This document shows, piece by piece, positions 1-7,950 of a stretch of 22,850 bases of DNA. Location of the stretch: contig CADBSZ010000029.1 of NCBI GenBank assembly GCA_902797525.1, positions 1-22,850 of the forward strand, written 5' to 3'. Position 1 is the stretch's first letter; every line of letters starts with the position of its first letter. The position numbers were made by a program, and so were the translations under genes. A model generated the notes under the pieces. The model saw nothing but the letters and a program-made list of their open reading frames with translations, did no database searches and was not told where the DNA came from. The stretch is from an uncultured Ruminococcus sp. Lineage in GTDB: Bacteria > Bacillota > Clostridia > Oscillospirales > Acutalibacteraceae.

Positions 1-1258
1 AGATAAGCACCGTCAACGGCGACACCGTTGAACAAAAGATAATTGAAACCGGAAGTACCCACAATGTCGCTGCAAGCGAGGTTGAAATCAGCTCAAACAT
101 CCTTTTGAGTCCGCGCCTGAACATCAAAAATGCTTTGTCACGCCATAAAAGCTCGTCCTCCATGGTCGTCTTTTTCGTCAAATGCAGTTTTTTCACGCAG
201 AAATCAGTGATAGGATCGGCCCACAACAGAATGCCGAAGGTCGCCGAAAACGAAAACAGCATGCCTAAATCGCCGACCAAAAAAGGATTGGTCGCCGTCA
301 TCAGCAGGGCGGCAACGCCGAGCGAATTGACTCCGTCCGCCTGTCTCCATACGCAATCCGCCGAATGAATCATCAGCATCATGATACCGGCGCGGACAAC
401 AGAGGGCGCAAAGCCCGTGATTGCCGCAAACGCGGCTACAAACGCCGCAACGATAAGAAGCGTCACCCATGCCTTTACTCTCAGCTTGCGCAACAAAAAT
501 CGGATAAACAGCGTGACAATCGTTAAATGCATACCGGACACGACAATTAAATAGGAGGTTCCGGTCTGTGTAAACGCCGCGCGTGTGTCGGGCTCCAGCG
601 CATATTTGTCGCCGAGCAAAACCGCCTTGGCAAGCGCCGCCGACTCGGTGTTCAGCAGATTGTCTAAGCTTCTTTTCAACAACTGCCGCACTCTTACAAA
701 AGGAGTGTAAGGCGTAAACCGCTTCTCCCCTGTTGCTTTCAAAAGCGAACTGCTGCCTTCGGTCGCCGTCAAAAAGATTCCCTTGGAACGGTAGCTGCTG
801 ACTTCCGTCGCCTGCGAACTCACCATTCCGCCGACAACATCAAACGTTTCCAGCTCGTTGTAGCCAAACACGGAATAGGATAACTTCGTTTGAAAGTCCT
901 GCCCGTCAATTTTTTCGGTTTGCACGGTTAACACCGTTGCTTTGCCGCGCAGCTGCGGTTCATCGCAGATGAAGCCTTCTACATATATTTCTTTTTCGGA
1001 ATAATTATCAATGATAGGTTGCTCAATATAATTCTGGAAAAGAATAAAAGAGGAAACGGCTACCAACCCGGCAGCACCGGCAGCAATTAATTTGACACAA
1101 AGCTTTTTATGCATTTTAAGGCCTGCGACGGCCCCGGTCAATACGGCGAAGCCTGCCGTAACGAAAACCACTATCCGCAAAAGGTCTGTGTCGCAATAAA
1201 AAACGACCGTTAAAACCGACAAGTACACAAGTCCTATCAGTCCAAACGGTCGTTTCAT
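1..1258 (-). CDS. comEC: ComEC/Rec2-type DNA uptake channel protein, N-terminal part (runs off left edge)
   Basis: The reading frame is open from an ATG at 1258 to the window edge, giving the first 419 residues of a protein that is usually about 700-800 long. Several hydrophobic helices at the N-terminus are followed by a soluble OB-fold-like stretch with YVEGFICDEPQLRGKATVL. Then comes the competence domain hallmark: LLGDKYALEPDTRAAF leading into GTSYLIVVSGMHLTIV, after which membrane helices resume. ComEC forms the inner-membrane channel for single-stranded DNA in transformation. The C-terminal metallo-beta-lactamase-like domain, if present, lies outside the window. The start has an AAAGGG Shine-Dalgarno and lies 25 nt after the ftsZ stop, so it is probably read through from ftsZ. 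Family identity is firm; whether the cell is competent cannot be told from here. Confidence 0.88.
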   Translation of the reverse strand, partial: MKRPFGLIGLVYLSVLTVVFYCDTDLLRIVVFVTAGFAVLTGAVAGLKMHKKLCVKLIAAGAAGLVAVSSFILFQNYIEQPIIDNYSEKEIYVEGFICDEPQLRGKATVLTVQTEKIDGQDFQTKLSYSVFGYNELETFDVVGGMVSSQATEVSSYRSKGIFLTATEGSSSLLKATGEKRFTPYTPFVRVRQLLKRSLDNLLNTESAALAKAVLLGDKYALEPDTRAAFTQTGTSYLIVVSGMHLTIVTLFIRFLLRKLRVKAWVTLLIVAAFVAAFAAITGFAPSVVRAGIMMLMIHSADCVWRQADGVNSLGVAALLMTATNPFLVGDLGMLFSFSATFGILLWADPITDFCVKKLHLTKKTTMEDELLWRDKAFLMFRRGLKRMFELISTSLAATLWVLPVSIIFCSTVSPLTVLI

Positions 1259-1283
1259 TTCTGTTACCCTTTAGTGCTTACGC

Positions 1284-2381
1284 TTATTTATTGAAGATTG
1301 ACATAATGTCATAGAATGTATCGTCGTCATCGGTGGTATCCTTTACCGCGCGCGAGGTTTTTTTCTCGGGCTCGGGAGTGTCAACGATAACGTTGTCAAT
1401 GGGCTGTGCCGCAGGAGCGGAATCGCCTGCACCAAAGCCGGTCGCGATAACAGTAACGCTCATCTCGTCTTCCATCTTGTCGTCGATAACGGCACCCCAG
1501 ATGATGTTCGCGTCTTCACTAACCTTATCCTTAATCATGGTGGAAGCCGCGTCGATGTCGTCGAGGCTAACGTCAGAGGAAGCGGTGATGTTGATAATCA
1601 AGCCCTTGGCGCCGTCGATAGAGGTTTCGAGCAGAGGGCTGGAAATCGCCTTGTCAGCGGCAACGGTCGCCTTATCCTTACCGGTAGCGGAACCCATGCC
1701 CATGTGAGCATAGCCTGCGTCCTTCATAACGGAGGTAACGTCGGCAAAGTCGAGGTTTACCAAACCGGGCAGCAGGATGAGGTCGGAGATACTCTGAACA
1801 CCCTGACGGAGAACATCGTCGGCAATCGCAAACGCGTTCTGCAAAGTGATGCTGGTATCGGATACATATTTTAATCTTTCATTCGGAACGATAATCAAAG
1901 AGTCAACGCAAGCGGAAAGCTCGGCAATACCCTGCTCAGCCTGAGTCATTCTTCTCTTGCCTTCAAACGCAAACGGCTTTGTTACAACGCCGACGGTGAG
2001 AATGCCCATATCCTTCGCAATTTTCGCAACAACGGGAGCCGCGCCTGTGCCGGTGCCGCCGCCCATACCTGCGGTTACAAATACCATGTCGGTGTCCTTG
2101 AGCAGCGCAGCGATTTCGTCCTTGCTCTCCTCTGCGGCGCTCTGGCCGATGGCGGGCTGTGAGCCTGCGCCCTTGCCGCGCGTCAGCTTTTCACCGATTT
2201 GAATCTTCTGTGACGCCTTTGAAAGACGAAGCACGTGCTCGTCGGTATTAATTGCGATAAACTCAACGTTTTTAACTTCCATAGCAACCATGCGGTTAAC
2301 AGCGTTTCCGCCGCCGCCACCGACACCGATTACTTTAATTTTAGGCATATACTCGCTTTCCAGTTCCAGTTCAAAAGCCAT
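1284..2381 (-). CDS. ftsZ: Cell division protein FtsZ
   Basis: Tubulin-like GTPase that polymerises into the Z-ring at midcell. The 365-residue product shows the nucleotide-binding G-rich loop ([16 protein letters not shown], about 16-31), the tubulin signature GGGTGTG at 107-113 and the T7 synergy loop NLDFADV at 209-215 with its catalytic Asp residues. The start at 2381 is chosen because AAGGAGGAA sits 7 nt upstream; an in-frame ATG at 2465 has no such site and would add unrelated residues. The C-terminal linker is acidic (DTTDDDD). It ends in [10 protein letters not shown], which occupies the place of the usual IPxFLRxR partner-binding peptide but is a divergent version. ftsZ is the last division gene of the cluster, with comEC immediately downstream. 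Confidence 0.98.
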   Translation of the reverse strand: MAFELELESEYMPKIKVIGVGGGGGNAVNRMVAMEVKNVEFIAINTDEHVLRLSKASQKIQIGEKLTRGKGAGSQPAIGQSAAEESKDEIAALLKDTDMVFVTAGMGGGTGTGAAPVVAKIAKDMGILTVGVVTKPFAFEGKRRMTQAEQGIAELSACVDSLIIVPNERLKYVSDTSITLQNAFAIADDVLRQGVQSISDLILLPGLVNLDFADVTSVMKDAGYAHMGMGSATGKDKATVAADKAISSPLLETSIDGAKGLIINITASSDVSLDDIDAASTMIKDKVSEDANIIWGAVIDDKMEDEMSVTVIATGFGAGDSAPAAQPIDNVIVDTPEPEKKTSRAVKDTTDDDDTFYDIMSIFNK

Positions 2382-2411
2382 TTTAACTTCCTCCTTATAT
2401 AGCAACGCGGC

Positions 2412-2452
2412 GCAGCGGCCGTTACGGCCTTGTGATACGCCGAAAACGCTGC
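2412..2452 (-). promoter_or_regulatory. GC-rich stem-loop in the ftsZ leader
   Basis: Between ftsQ and ftsZ the leader contains GGCCG-TTA-CGGCC (2417-2429). It is bracketed by GCAGCG (2412-2417) and CGCTGC (2447-2452), which can pair as an outer stem. The structure ends about 20 nt before the ftsZ Shine-Dalgarno and has no T-run, so it does not look like a terminator. A role in RNA stability or translation is inference. Confidence 0.35.
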
Positions 2453-2514
2453 TTTTTGTTATCATCGGTTTTCAAAATTACCGTTAGTACTCTTATGATA
2501 CATACTTTGTAACT

Positions 2515-2543
2515 ATACTATCATACTTTTAAAAAAATATCAA
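2515..2543 (-). promoter_or_regulatory. Possible SigA-type promoter for ftsZ
   Basis: On the minus strand TTGATA is followed after 17 nt by TAGTAT. The -35 is good and the -10 matches 4 of 6 consensus positions. It would give a leader of about 130 nt for ftsZ. The -10 is imperfect, so this is tentative. Confidence 0.35.
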
Positions 2544-2577
2544 TGGTTTTGTGTGGATTTTATTCAACTTTTTTCCG

Positions 2578-3957
2578 TTACCATTGTCCCTGCGTCTGCC
2601 AGCTGTTATCGTAATAACCGCCGTCAGCCTGCCATGTATCGGCAGAGTAGCCGTTATCGGTCTGCCAGTCATAGTTGTTTTCGGGCTGCGGGTTATTATA
2701 TTCCTGCGAATAGTCGTATGCCGGCTCGCCGGTGTTGTTATTATAGTTATAGCTGTTATAATCGTTGCTGTAATCATATCCCACGGTCGCCTCTGTCGCC
2801 GGCTCTGTGGTTGGCGGCTCGGTAGGCGGATCGGTGGGTGACGGCTTGTAGTGCGACATCTTGTTTTTGTTGCAGGTGGACACATCCAGCGTACCGTAAA
2901 CCTTGCCGGTTTTGTTGGGGTCGAGCTTTTCGTTGATGATGGTAAACGCTGTTTTGATTTTGTAGTCGATGTCCTCGGGCAAGCCGATGTTGATGTCAAT
3001 GCGGTTGTCGTAATTGATAATAATCTGCGACAGGTTTGAAATATCAAAGCCGGCAACCTTTTCAACGCCGTTAGCGGCAAAGCTCTTTGCCACACTGTCC
3101 AAAATTTCGGGCACGCTTTCGTCACCGAAGTCGATGTATTCGCCCTTGCTCTTGTTTTGAATTTCGCCGCATTTGAGCACAATCAGGCCCTCGGAATTGT
3201 CGGAAGTCGTATCAAGAATTCTGCCCTTTGAGCTGACAATCAGCCAGCCGCTGCCGTCCTGAACCACATAGGTGGGCACGGCGTTTTTAATCTTTATTGT
3301 CACGGTGTCGGGAATCGCAAAGCCGATGTTGGCGCTCTCAACATACGGAAGGTTTTTGACAATCTCCTCAGGAGTACTGTTCCACGCTCCGAGAAAAATA
3401 TTCTGCTGCAAATTGACATTACTGAACGCTTCAATCTGCTCTTGGTTATAGTAAACGTCGCCTTCGACGTCAATTTTTTCGGTTTTAAACAAAACGGTCA
3501 GGCTCAAAATAACGCCGATGACAATAACCGCCGCAAAAATGCCCGCGGAAATCAATATGCGCTTCATGCGCACCTGTTTTGAGGTCATCGGCTTTTTGTT
3601 GCGGTGAATTACCTCGTTTTCCTGCTTGCGGATAATTTTGGCACGCTTTTCCTGACGCTTTTTTTCGCTGTATTCGTCGACATAATAGCCGTCCTCAAAA
3701 TCCTGCGGCTGCAAATTGCGCAGCTTTTGCTCACCCTCGCGGCGGAATTTTTCCTCGCGGCTCAGGTTTTCGCGGTGCTCGGCACGGCGTTTGTCGCGGC
3801 GCGCCCTCACCGCCTCCTTGATTTTGCTGTCGGAAGGCTTTTTGGATGAATCAGAGGATTTTTTATTCTGTTTTTCCTGTTCTTTGTGGAACTTCTGCGC
3901 CTGTCTTGCGGCTTCTTTTCGCTGCCTGGCAAGCTGTTTTTTCTCTTTGGAATCCAA
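2578..3957 (-). CDS. ftsQ: Cell division protein FtsQ/DivIB (POTRA domain) with a long low-complexity tail
   Basis: Bitopic divisome protein of the FtsQ-FtsL-FtsB core. Of 459 residues, about 1-130 are a highly charged Lys/Arg/Glu-rich cytoplasmic region, which is long for the family. A single membrane helix follows at 134-157 (ILISAGIFAAVIVIGVI). The POTRA domain covers about 158-230 (FKTEKIDVEGDVYYNQEQI... then NLPYVESANIGFAIPDTVTI) and the beta region extends to about 365. Residues 372-459 form a Pro/Thr-rich linker and then a Tyr/Asn/Gln/Trp/Asp-rich tail with three WQxxxG-like units. The start is TTG at 3957, with AAGGAGG 9 nt upstream. The gene lies between murA (26 nt upstream) and ftsZ. 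POTRA and context make the family call firm; the tail has no recognised function. Confidence 0.92.
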   Translation of the reverse strand: MDSKEKKQLARQRKEAARQAQKFHKEQEKQNKKSSDSSKKPSDSKIKEAVRARRDKRRAEHRENLSREEKFRREGEQKLRNLQPQDFEDGYYVDEYSEKKRQEKRAKIIRKQENEVIHRNKKPMTSKQVRMKRILISAGIFAAVIVIGVILSLTVLFKTEKIDVEGDVYYNQEQIEAFSNVNLQQNIFLGAWNSTPEEIVKNLPYVESANIGFAIPDTVTIKIKNAVPTYVVQDGSGWLIVSSKGRILDTTSDNSEGLIVLKCGEIQNKSKGEYIDFGDESVPEILDSVAKSFAANGVEKVAGFDISNLSQIIINYDNRIDINIGLPEDIDYKIKTAFTIINEKLDPNKTGKVYGTLDVSTCNKNKMSHYKPSPTDPPTEPPTTEPATEATVGYDYSNDYNSYNYNNNTGEPAYDYSQEYNNPQPENNYDWQTDNGYSADTWQADGGYYDNSWQTQGQW

Positions 3958-3983
3958 CAGATACGTCCTCCTTTTTTCAGTCG

Positions 3984-5243
3984 TTAAATCTTTTTTACAT
4001 CCGCGCCCAAGGCGCTGAGAGTCAGTTCAAAATGCTCGTAGCCGCGCTCCAAAAATCGCACGCCGCTCAGCTCGGTAACACCCTCGGCGCACAGTCCCGC
4101 GGCGATCAATGCCGCCGCACCGCGCAAATCCGTGGCTTCCACCGCCGCGCCGTAAAGGCGTTCAACGCCCTCGACAACGGCAAACTTGCCCTCGGTTTTG
4201 ATATCCGCGCCCATCCGCACCAGCTCGGCAGTGTGTCGGTAGCGGTTTTCAAATATATTTTCAATAAACACCGTGGTTCCGTCGGCAATCGCAGCGGCGG
4301 CAAGCAAGGGCGCCTGTGCGTCGGTGGGAAAGCCGGGATACGGCATGGTACGTACAATTTTCATGGGGCGGAGCCGCTTGCCCTCGGGAGCCTTGATGCG
4401 CAGCTCATTTTCAAACGCGGAAAAGGTGCAGCCGGCGTCCTCAAAGACGGAAAGCACCGCGCCGAGGTGGCTGTTAACCACGCCCTTGAGCGTAATGTCG
4501 CCGCCTGTCATCGCCGCGCAGGACATCAGCGTTGCCGCCACAATTCTGTCGGGAATAATGGCATGATCAATACCGCTCAGCGAATTTACACCGTCGATGA
4601 TGACGGTGCTCTCACCCGCGCCGTGAATCTGCGCGCCGCACTTGTTGAGGTAATCGGCAAGGTCCGTGATTTCGGGCTCTCGCGCCGCGTTGGTGATAGT
4701 GGTGGTGCCGCTCGCCGTGCAGGCGGCAAGGATGATGTCCTCGGTTGCGCCTACGCTCGGAAACGGAAGAGTAATATCGGCGCCCTTTAGTCCGTGGGGC
4801 GCGCGGCAGTCCAGGCAACCGTGGCGCTCCCTGATGACCGCGCCCAAACGGCGCAGCGCCTTGAGGTGATAGTCAATCGGGCGCATTCCGATTTCACAGC
4901 CGCCGGGCAAGCAGAGCTTAACGCGCCCGGCAGACGCCAAAACAGCGCCGAGAAAAACAATGGAGCTGCGCGTTTTGCGCATCAGCTCATCGGGAATATC
5001 ATGGCGGCTCAGCCCGTCCGACTGCACCAAAACGGTGCCGCCGCTGCGCTGTGCCTTTAAGCCGAGATAGCGCAGGATTTGGAGCGACGCCTCCACGTCG
5101 GACAAATCGGGACAGTTGTAAAGCACGCTTTCGCCCTTGGTCAGCACGGTCGCCGCCAAAATCGGCAGCGCGCTGTTTTTTGCTCCCTGCACCGTCACGT
5201 CGCCGCAGAGCCGCCGCCGACCCGTAATCAACATTTTAGACAC
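3984..5243 (-). CDS. murA: UDP-N-acetylglucosamine 1-carboxyvinyltransferase MurA
   Basis: Transfers enolpyruvate from PEP to UDP-GlcNAc, the first committed step of peptidoglycan synthesis, in the cytoplasm. The protein is 419 residues, the usual length. It shows GAKNSALPILAA at 20-31 with the conserved Lys22-Asn23. The catalytic loop LPGGCEIGMRP at 112-122 has Cys116, the residue attacked by fosfomycin in Cys-type MurA enzymes. FPTDAQAPLLAAA follows around the general-base Asp. The preferred start is GTG at 5243, 9 nt after AAAAGAGGG; an ATG at 5234 is the alternative and lies too far from that site. Its place between murG and ftsQ is where Bacillus has murB. A promoter overlaps the end of murG just upstream. 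Confidence 0.96.
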   Translation of the reverse strand: MSKMLITGRRRLCGDVTVQGAKNSALPILAATVLTKGESVLYNCPDLSDVEASLQILRYLGLKAQRSGGTVLVQSDGLSRHDIPDELMRKTRSSIVFLGAVLASAGRVKLCLPGGCEIGMRPIDYHLKALRRLGAVIRERHGCLDCRAPHGLKGADITLPFPSVGATEDIILAACTASGTTTITNAAREPEITDLADYLNKCGAQIHGAGESTVIIDGVNSLSGIDHAIIPDRIVAATLMSCAAMTGGDITLKGVVNSHLGAVLSVFEDAGCTFSAFENELRIKAPEGKRLRPMKIVRTMPYPGFPTDAQAPLLAAAAIADGTTVFIENIFENRYRHTAELVRMGADIKTEGKFAVVEGVERLYGAAVEATDLRGAAALIAAGLCAEGVTELSGVRFLERGYEHFELTLSALGADVKKI

Positions 5244-5315
5244 ACAAACACCCTCTTTTGGAATCTTACTGTATTCTATGAAAACCGGGTGGTTGTGTGC
5301 ATGGGTTTGTATTCT

Positions 5316-5345
5316 ATTATACCAAATTCAATATACCTTTGACAA
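5316..5345 (-). promoter_or_regulatory. Extended -10 SigA-type promoter upstream of murA
   Basis: Minus-strand TTGTCA (5340-5345), an 18-nt spacer, then TATAAT (5316-5321) preceded by TGG, which forms an extended -10. The -10 overlaps the murG stop codon, so the promoter is embedded in the 3' end of murG. It would give murA-ftsQ-ftsZ an independent start with a leader of about 65 nt. Confidence 0.7.
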
Positions 5346-6435
5346 CGGAATAAATGCGCTCATTTGCGTTGGTAATCGCCATTTTTTTGGAGTTTTCGCT
5401 GAATTTTGCCAGTGTTTGCGCACTTTGCAGCATGGAATCGGCTTTGGCGATAACCGCTTCGCCGCTGAGGTCGGACTCTTCAATGATTTCCGCCGCGCCT
5501 GCGTTAACGAGCGCCATGGCGTTGTGGTACTGGTGGTTTTCCGCCACGTTCGGGGACGGGATTAGAATCGCCGGCTTGCCCATCGCCTGAATTTCACTGA
5601 GGGTAATTGCGCCGGCGCGGCAAATCACCAAATCCGCCGCCGCCATGCACTCGGGCATGTTGTCAATATAGGGACGGATGTCGAGGTTTTTACACTCCTC
5701 GATGTCGGCACCCTTCTCCTTGACCATATCGGGGAACCAGCCGCCGAATTTGCCGTAAGCGTGAATGTGCTGGTATCTGCCGTCCCTGCCGCTGCGCGCA
5801 ATCAAATCGGACACTGCCTCGTTGATTTTCTGCGCGCCCAGGCTGCCGCCGAAGGAAAGAATAACCGGGCGCTGGTCTAATCCGAGCTTCTTGCGCGACG
5901 CCGTTTTGTCTGCGGTCAGAATTTCACCGCGCACGGGGTTGCCCGTGACGACGATGTTCGCACCCTTAAAATAAGGCTTCGCCGCTTCGACCGCCAGCAT
6001 AACCTTTTTCACGCGGCGCGCAAGCAGCCTGTTGGTAACGCCCGGATAGGCGTTTTGCTCATGAATAATGCAGGGGATTCCCATTTTTGCCGCCGTTCGA
6101 ACAACAGGACCGGAAACATAGCCGCCGGTGCCGATGCACAAATCGGGCTGAAAACCCTTAATGATTTTTTTTGCCTCATGCGACGAGGCAACGCTGCGGT
6201 TGATTGTTTTAACATTTTCGACAAACGCCTTCGGCGCAAGGCTGCGCTGAAAACCGCTGATGGTGATGGACTCAATCGGAAAGCCTGCCTGCGGAACCAG
6301 CCGCTGCTCCATGCCGTCCTTGTTGCCGATGAATAAAAACTCCGCGTCGGGGCGCTTGCTTTTGATGGTGCCCGCAATTGCGAGCGCGGGATTGATGTGT
6401 CCTGCGGTGCCGCCGCCAGCCAGTAAAATTTTCAT
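5317..6435 (-). CDS. murG: MurG, lipid II-forming GlcNAc transferase
   Basis: Peripheral membrane GT28 glycosyltransferase that adds GlcNAc from UDP-GlcNAc to lipid I, giving lipid II. The 372-residue product opens with the lipid I-binding glycine-rich loop GGGTAGHINPALA at 7-19. A second Gly-rich loop (LSFGGSLGAQKINEA) begins the C-terminal half. The UDP-GlcNAc site is clear: CRAGAITLSEIQAMGKP followed by PSPNVAENHQYHNA. The ATG at 6435 has AGGAG about 7 nt upstream. It follows ftsW after a 195-nt gap carrying a REP-like palindrome and precedes murA. Confidence 0.97.
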   Translation of the reverse strand: MKILLAGGGTAGHINPALAIAGTIKSKRPDAEFLFIGNKDGMEQRLVPQAGFPIESITISGFQRSLAPKAFVENVKTINRSVASSHEAKKIIKGFQPDLCIGTGGYVSGPVVRTAAKMGIPCIIHEQNAYPGVTNRLLARRVKKVMLAVEAAKPYFKGANIVVTGNPVRGEILTADKTASRKKLGLDQRPVILSFGGSLGAQKINEAVSDLIARSGRDGRYQHIHAYGKFGGWFPDMVKEKGADIEECKNLDIRPYIDNMPECMAAADLVICRAGAITLSEIQAMGKPAILIPSPNVAENHQYHNAMALVNAGAAEIIEESDLSGEAVIAKADSMLQSAQTLAKFSENSKKMAITNANERIYSVVKGILNLV

Positions 6436-6474
6436 GGTATTCTCCTAGTGTGGACTGTTAATAAAGTTGGTTTT

Positions 6475-6499
6475 CGGGCGAGCGATACTCGCCCCTACA
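6475..6499. repeat. REP-like palindromic unit between ftsW and murG
   Basis: A perfect 7-bp inverted repeat, GGGCGAG (6476-6482), loop CGATA, CTCGCCC (6488-6494), is followed by CTACA. The layout CGGGCGA..TCGCCCCTACA resembles small dispersed intergenic palindromes I recall from gut Clostridia; no other copy is in this window. It sits in the 195-nt ftsW-murG gap, whose remainder (6500-6630) shows only a short hairpin against the ftsW stop (6617-6631). Confidence 0.5.
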
Positions 6500-6630
6500 G
6501 TATATGCAGAAAAATGATAGATGCAAAATATGCAAAAACGTATTGCAAAGCAAGAGAACAGACGCGCCGCTCCGCCGGCGTGTTGCCGCGCCGCGCTGTC
6601 CGAAGGCGCAATGGATGCAACGTCACGTTG

Positions 6631-7893
6631 CTATTGCTTTTCGATGTTGGCGTTGCGCGAGATGGAAAGCACAATACCCATCTGCGCAAGGAGCATAATC
6701 AGCGAAGAACCGCCGTAACTGAAAAACGGCAGGCTGATACCGGTGTTGGGCAGCCAGTCGGTGATAACCAGAATATTGAGCACGACCTGAACGCCGATTT
6801 GCGAGGTCAAACCGATACCGAGCAGCTTGCCGAATTTGTCCTTGGCGCGCAGCGACAGCGTAATGCCGCGCCACACGAGCAGGGCGAAAATCAGCAGAAT
6901 AATCGCCGCGCCGATGAGTCCGAGCTCCTCAACAACAATCGCGAAAATAAAGTCGTTCTGCGGCTCGGGCAGATAGAGAAACTTTTGACGTGACTGTCCG
7001 AGTCCCAAGCCCCACAAGCCACCGGAGCCGATGGCGTAGAGCGAGTTGCGCGTTTGCCAGGTGGAGTCCCAAAGTTCGGTGCCGCGCTCCGCCGTGAGCG
7101 CCTGTCCCCAACCGTCCATACGACTCATAGCGTAGGACAAGCCGCCGGTGACGGCAAGCAATAGGATAACGCCTGCCAGCGCAATGGCGCCGATGGCAAG
7201 GTATTTGGTTTTCATTCCGCCGATATAGAGCATGATAACCGTGAGCACGCCGATGATAACAATACCCGAATAGTGGGGTTCCAAAATCAACAGACCGGCA
7301 ATGGTGCCGAACACGATAACGCCCGGTAAAATGCTGTATTTCGGCAGCTCCATCATATTATAGTATTTGCTTGCCCAGTGCGCGAAAAACAGGATAACCG
7401 CAAATTTCGCGATTTCGGACGGCTGAATGTTGAAGATACCCAACGGGATCCAGCGCTTGACGCCACCCTCGCCCGAGGGCAGAATCAAAACCAGCAATAA
7501 CGCAAAATATGCCGCGCCCAATACAATCGGCGCGATTTGGTGCAGCTTATTATAATTGAAGAACGACATAACCGTCATGGCGGCGATACCGATGACGATA
7601 AACAAAATCTGACGGAGCAGATAGTGGTAGCTGTTGCCGGTCGTGTAGTACGAAAAAGCGTAGCTTGCCGAGAACATCATGATGGTTCCGATGATGAGCA
7701 GCAGCAGTATAATCAGACAAAACGGCAGGTCGATACCCATGCCGACCGAGAACCATTTTGTATTTTTCATTTTTCGTTGGCGCGACGGGCGAATAAAAAA
7801 CTTTTCTTTTTTCGCCTGTTCGCTTTGTCGGCGTTTTTCGTCATAAATACGGTTGACGTCGCCGCGCAAAATCACTTTTTTATTAGGAGCCAA
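6631..7893 (-). CDS. ftsW: FtsW/SpoVE-type SEDS peptidoglycan polymerase
   Basis: Polytopic SEDS glycosyltransferase that polymerises lipid II together with a class B PBP. The 420-residue product has an Arg/Lys-rich cytoplasmic N-terminus of about 50 residues and around ten membrane helices. Family motifs are NIQPSEIAKFAVILFF (155-170), the loop FLYLPEPQNDFIFA with the expected catalytic Asp314, EELGLIG, and NTGISLPFFSYGGSS (383-397). The start is TTG at 7893, with GAGGTGG 6 nt upstream; no ATG fits. The partner PBP lies two genes upstream. Vegetative FtsW and sporulation SpoVE cannot be separated by sequence here; the dcw location and single copy favour a division role. Confidence 0.94.
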   Translation of the reverse strand: MAPNKKVILRGDVNRIYDEKRRQSEQAKKEKFFIRPSRQRKMKNTKWFSVGMGIDLPFCLIILLLLIIGTIMMFSASYAFSYYTTGNSYHYLLRQILFIVIGIAAMTVMSFFNYNKLHQIAPIVLGAAYFALLLVLILPSGEGGVKRWIPLGIFNIQPSEIAKFAVILFFAHWASKYYNMMELPKYSILPGVIVFGTIAGLLILEPHYSGIVIIGVLTVIMLYIGGMKTKYLAIGAIALAGVILLLAVTGGLSYAMSRMDGWGQALTAERGTELWDSTWQTRNSLYAIGSGGLWGLGLGQSRQKFLYLPEPQNDFIFAIVVEELGLIGAAIILLIFALLVWRGITLSLRAKDKFGKLLGIGLTSQIGVQVVLNILVITDWLPNTGISLPFFSYGGSSLIMLLAQMGIVLSISRNANIEKQ

Positions 7894-7911
7894 ACGGCAC
7901 CACCTCTTTAG

Positions 7912-7939
7912 AGTTGAAAGTTGAAAACGGAAAACGGAA
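7912..7939. repeat. Two adjacent tandem heptamer pairs upstream of ftsW
   Basis: Plus strand reads AGTTGAA twice (7912-7925), then AACGGAA twice (7926-7939), filling half of the 57-nt mraY-ftsW gap. On the transcribed strand this is a pyrimidine-rich run of TTCCGTT and TTCAACT units ending about 10 nt before the ftsW ribosome binding site. Confidence 0.6.
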
Positions 7940-7950
7940 AGATAAATAAA

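Noticed and set aside
2382..2465. An upstream ATG for ftsZ at 2465
   Set aside because: No Shine-Dalgarno there, whereas AAGGAGGAA fits the ATG at 2381, and the extra residues are unlike FtsZ.
2529..3182. A 217-codon minus-strand frame overlapping ftsQ
   Set aside because: It is an alternate frame of the FtsQ tail, with Thr/Arg-rich low-complexity translation and no ribosome binding site.
3846..4790. A 314-codon plus-strand open frame over murA and ftsQ
   Set aside because: It is antisense to two well-supported genes, spans their junction and shows no recognisable motif.
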